From Pseudomonadota bacterium (lineage in GTDB: Bacteria > Pseudomonadota > Alphaproteobacteria > Kiloniellales > J153): a stretch of 9,163 nt of DNA. The DNA is taken from contig JACZWN010000147.1 in assembly GCA_022572105.1 (NCBI GenBank), positions 1 through 9,163 on the forward strand, given 5' to 3'. The position numbers were made by a program, and so were the translations under genes. This document shows positions 7,416 to 9,163 of the stretch, piece after piece; within the stretch, counting starts at the first letter, position 1, and the number at the start of each line of letters is the position of its first letter. A model generated the notes under the pieces. The model had not been told where the DNA came from and searched no databases. It was given only the letters and a program-made list of their open reading frames with translations.

Positions 7416-8885
7416 CTAGCGGTTAGGGACAAGATCTGCGGGAAGTGCCGGTCCCGCGCCGGAGTTCGTGCCATCACGTTTCGGGACCGCAGCGGCGCTG
7501 TCATCGTCCGGGGAAGGCGCCTCAGCGGCCGTCTCGACCATGCGAAGCTCCTCCACTTCTTCGAAGCAGCGGCCGGTGTCGGCATGGAGGGCGCGCTTGC
7601 CGGTAAAGGTCTGCCAGCGGCGGATGATGGTGTCGCAATAAAGCGGATCGAGTTCGAGGACGTAGGCGCGGCGACCGGTCTTTTCGGCGGCAATCAGAGT
7701 CGTGCCGGAGCCGGCGAAGGGATCGAGAACGATCTGCTTGCGTTTCGAGCAGTCTCTGATGGCATCGGCGACCAGCGCCACCGGCTTCACTGTCGGGTGC
7801 ATGGTGAGCGCGACGTCGCGGTCACGACCGAAGCTGTTGACGCCGGCATGCTCCCAGACATTGGTGCGGTAGCGCCCGGTCTGGCCGAGCTCGAAATTGT
7901 TGATATGCGCCGCCGTGCCGTTCTTGAAGGCGAAAACCAGCTCATGGCGCGAGCGGTAGAACGTGCCCATGCCGCCGTTCGATTTCACCCAAACGCAGAG
8001 ATTCTTCAGTTCTGCATAAATGCTGGCCCCGGCGGCCAGCGTCTCGCCGAGATGCCGCCAGTCCATACAGATGAAATGGATCGAGCCGTCGGCGGAATGG
8101 GCCGCCATGTGGCCGAAGACGCTTTCCAGAAAGCTGCGGAATTCGTCTGAGGTCATTTCGCCCGAGGCCATGGCGAATTCACGGTGCCGCACCTTGCCGA
8201 GGCCCGAGACGTGACCGCCGATCGGCACATTGTACGGGGGGTCCGTGAAAATGAGCGCCGCCTTGGCCCCGCCCAGCAGCCTGGCATAGGAGGCGGCGGC
8301 CGTGGCGTCGCCGCAGAACAGCCGGTGCTGGCCGAGCTGCCACAGATCGCCTGGCCGGGTTATGGCGGCCCCTGGCGCGGGAACCGGCGGAACCTCATCC
8401 TCGATGTTGCGATCCGGTGCCTGCGCCTCGGCCTCGCCGTCGAGGAGGAGGTCGACCTCGGCTATGTCGAAGCCGGTGAGTTCAATGGAGAAGTCAAGAT
8501 CGATGAGCCCCTGCAGCTCGATCGCCAGCATCTCCCGGTCCCAACCGGCTTCCTCGGCAAGGCGGTTGTCGGCGAGGATATAGGCGCGCTTCTCTGTCTC
8601 ATCGAGATGCTCGACGCGCAGCGTCGGCACCTCCTGCCAGCCGAGCAGCTTGGCCGCCGCCACGCGGCCGTGGCCGGCAATGATCTGATTGTTTTCGTCG
8701 ATCAGGACCGGATTGACGAAGCCGAAGCGCTCGATCGAGGCGGCGATCTTTTTGATCTGCCGCCGCGAATGGGTGCGGGCATTGCGCGCATAGGGTCGCA
8801 GCGCGGAAACGGCAACCACCTCAGTGCCGGCCGGCCAGGTCGGCCGCCGGCGTACATTACCGGTTCGAGTTTCAAGCGTGGTCAT
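7416..8885 (-). CDS. ParB-like/DNA methyltransferase fusion (beta-class N6/N4)
   Basis: This protein should transfer a methyl group from S-adenosylmethionine to adenine N6 (or cytosine N4) in a specific DNA sequence. Residues 20-115 of the 489-aa product form a ParB/Srx-like N-terminal domain, including IAGHGRVAAAKLLG (69-82) and ILADNRLAE. A linker of about 60 acidic/proline-rich residues follows. The methyltransferase domain (180-430) has motif IV TDPPYNV (DPPY at 215-218) before motif I LDPFAGSGTT (388-396), with motif II ELD at 411-413. The order IV - recognition region - I defines the beta class, as in CcrM. HPTVKP at 363-368 is also typical. The C-terminal 45 residues look disordered. 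The ParB-methylase fusion is common in prophages and integrated elements. No restriction endonuclease is visible nearby, so it looks like an orphan methylase. An upstream in-frame ATG at 8951 exists, but the ribosome binding site favours 8885. The recognition sequence cannot be deduced. Confidence 0.92.
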   Translation of the reverse strand: MTTLETRTGNVRRRPTWPAGTEVVAVSALRPYARNARTHSRRQIKKIAASIERFGFVNPVLIDENNQIIAGHGRVAAAKLLGWQEVPTLRVEHLDETEKRAYILADNRLAEEAGWDREMLAIELQGLIDLDFSIELTGFDIAEVDLLLDGEAEAQAPDRNIEDEVPPVPAPGAAITRPGDLWQLGQHRLFCGDATAAASYARLLGGAKAALIFTDPPYNVPIGGHVSGLGKVRHREFAMASGEMTSDEFRSFLESVFGHMAAHSADGSIHFICMDWRHLGETLAAGASIYAELKNLCVWVKSNGGMGTFYRSRHELVFAFKNGTAAHINNFELGQTGRYRTNVWEHAGVNSFGRDRDVALTMHPTVKPVALVADAIRDCSKRKQIVLDPFAGSGTTLIAAEKTGRRAYVLELDPLYCDTIIRRWQTFTGKRALHADTGRCFEEVEELRMVETAAEAPSPDDDSAAAVPKRDGTNSGAGPALPADLVPNR

Positions 8886-8892
8886 TTTATAT

Positions 8893-8899
8893 CTCCTCT
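8893..8899 (-). promoter_or_regulatory. Ribosome binding site deciding the methyltransferase start
   Basis: Read on the - strand, AGAGGAG lies 7 nt before the ATG whose first base is 8885. The alternative in-frame ATG at 8951 has no comparable site and would add 22 residues of unlikely N-terminal sequence. The site overlaps a small CTCT/AGAG self-complementary stretch, which is weak and probably not regulatory. Confidence 0.75.
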
Positions 8900-9163
8900 T
8901 TAGAGTTGATTTCTGGTGAATGGAAACGGCAGCAGCTGCCATGTGGGTCACGCCACGTTCAGTTTGGGAAAGGGCCGCAAGGGGTTCGATTCAAGTGAGC
9001 CGGTCCCCTGGCGGGGAGTTCAGTCACTGAACCGACGCTTGTTGCGGCGGGCGCCCGATCTAGGCTGATATCGATAGACTCGACCGCGTGTGGATGATTC
9101 GAAGAATCGCTCTGGCGTCCGAGACCGATGCCTTCCTTGCCCACTTTATGATCTGGCGACATT
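8900..9163. other. Region upstream of the methyltransferase, palindromes but no supported gene
   Basis: This stretch should contain the promoter for the methyltransferase/DUF5681 operon, but no clear -35/-10 pair stands out. It holds several short inverted repeats: TCCCC/GGGGA at 9004-9017, GTTCAGT/ACTGAAC at 9018-9032, TATCGATA at 9069-9076 and GATTC/GAATC at 9096-9108. A - strand frame is open from 9162 to 8959 and a + strand frame from 9064 to the edge. Neither gives a recognisable protein, although a gene entering from beyond the window edge cannot be ruled out. Confidence 0.5.
9018..9032. repeat. 15-bp palindrome, possible operator
   Basis: GTTCAGTCACTGAAC is a perfect 7-bp inverted repeat around one central base. 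The size and symmetry fit the site of a dimeric repressor. It lies about 130 nt upstream of the methyltransferase start. A regulatory role is inferred only from symmetry and position. Confidence 0.4.

Noticed and set aside
7371..8150. A 259-codon open frame on the + strand over the methyltransferase
   Set aside because: It is antisense to the methyltransferase domain, which carries DPPY and DPFAGSGTT. The + strand product shows no domain.
8184..8903. A 239-codon open frame on the + strand over the ParB-like domain
   Set aside because: It is antisense to the conserved ParB-like domain (IAGHGRVAAAK and following) and has no recognisable product.
8886..8951. N-terminal extension of the methyltransferase to the ATG at 8951
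   Set aside because: The strong AGAGGAG ribosome binding site sits between the two candidate starts and serves the ATG at 8885. The extra 22 residues do not belong to the ParB-like domain.
8959..9162. A 67-codon - strand frame at the right edge
   Set aside because: It has no recognisable similarity, runs through the palindrome cluster and lacks visible start context. A real gene entering from outside the window remains possible but cannot be supported.

Overview
The window is GC-rich DNA (about two thirds G+C by eye, with strong G/C bias at third codon positions) with dense coding. Its gene families (an AddAB-type helicase-nuclease pair, a ParB-domain/DNA-methyltransferase fusion, a DUF5681 protein and an IS1380-type transposase scrap) fit a proteobacterium, most likely an alphaproteobacterium of the Rhizobiales/Rhodospirillales kind. 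That placement is an inference from gene style; no rRNA or other phylogenetic marker is present.

Left two thirds (190-6373, + strand): a two-gene operon. The first gene encodes an AddB-like protein with a C-terminal PD-(D/E)XK nuclease. After a 1-nt gap comes a UvrD/Rep-type (SF1A) helicase with its own C-terminal PD-(D/E)XK nuclease, AddA-like. All helicase motifs and both nuclease active sites look intact, so the pair should form an ATP-dependent dual-nuclease helicase that resects double-strand DNA ends for RecA-dependent repair or degrades foreign linear DNA. The AddB-like subunit has an unusual N-terminus and lacks both a Walker A motif and the iron-sulphur cysteines of Firmicutes AddB. 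This could be an accessory, non-housekeeping AddAB.

Middle (6374-6892): a gene-poor, locally AT-richer scar. It holds a perfect 10-bp inverted repeat and the first ~47 codons of an IS1380-family transposase, cut off abruptly. The cut coincides with the 3' end of the next gene, which lies on the opposite strand.

Right third (6850-8885, - strand): a likely two-gene operon transcribed towards the helicase operon. It encodes a ParB-like/DNA adenine-or-cytosine (N6/N4) methyltransferase fusion of the beta class, followed 38 nt later by a small DUF5681 protein with acidic tails. This combination is typical of prophages and integrated elements, and no restriction endonuclease gene accompanies it here. 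The last ~280 nt hold no gene I can support, only a cluster of short palindromes.

Taken together, the window looks like an accessory region: a DNA-end-processing operon next to a phage-like methylation module, with an IS remnant marking the junction. I found no CRISPR array, no rRNA and no complete tRNA.
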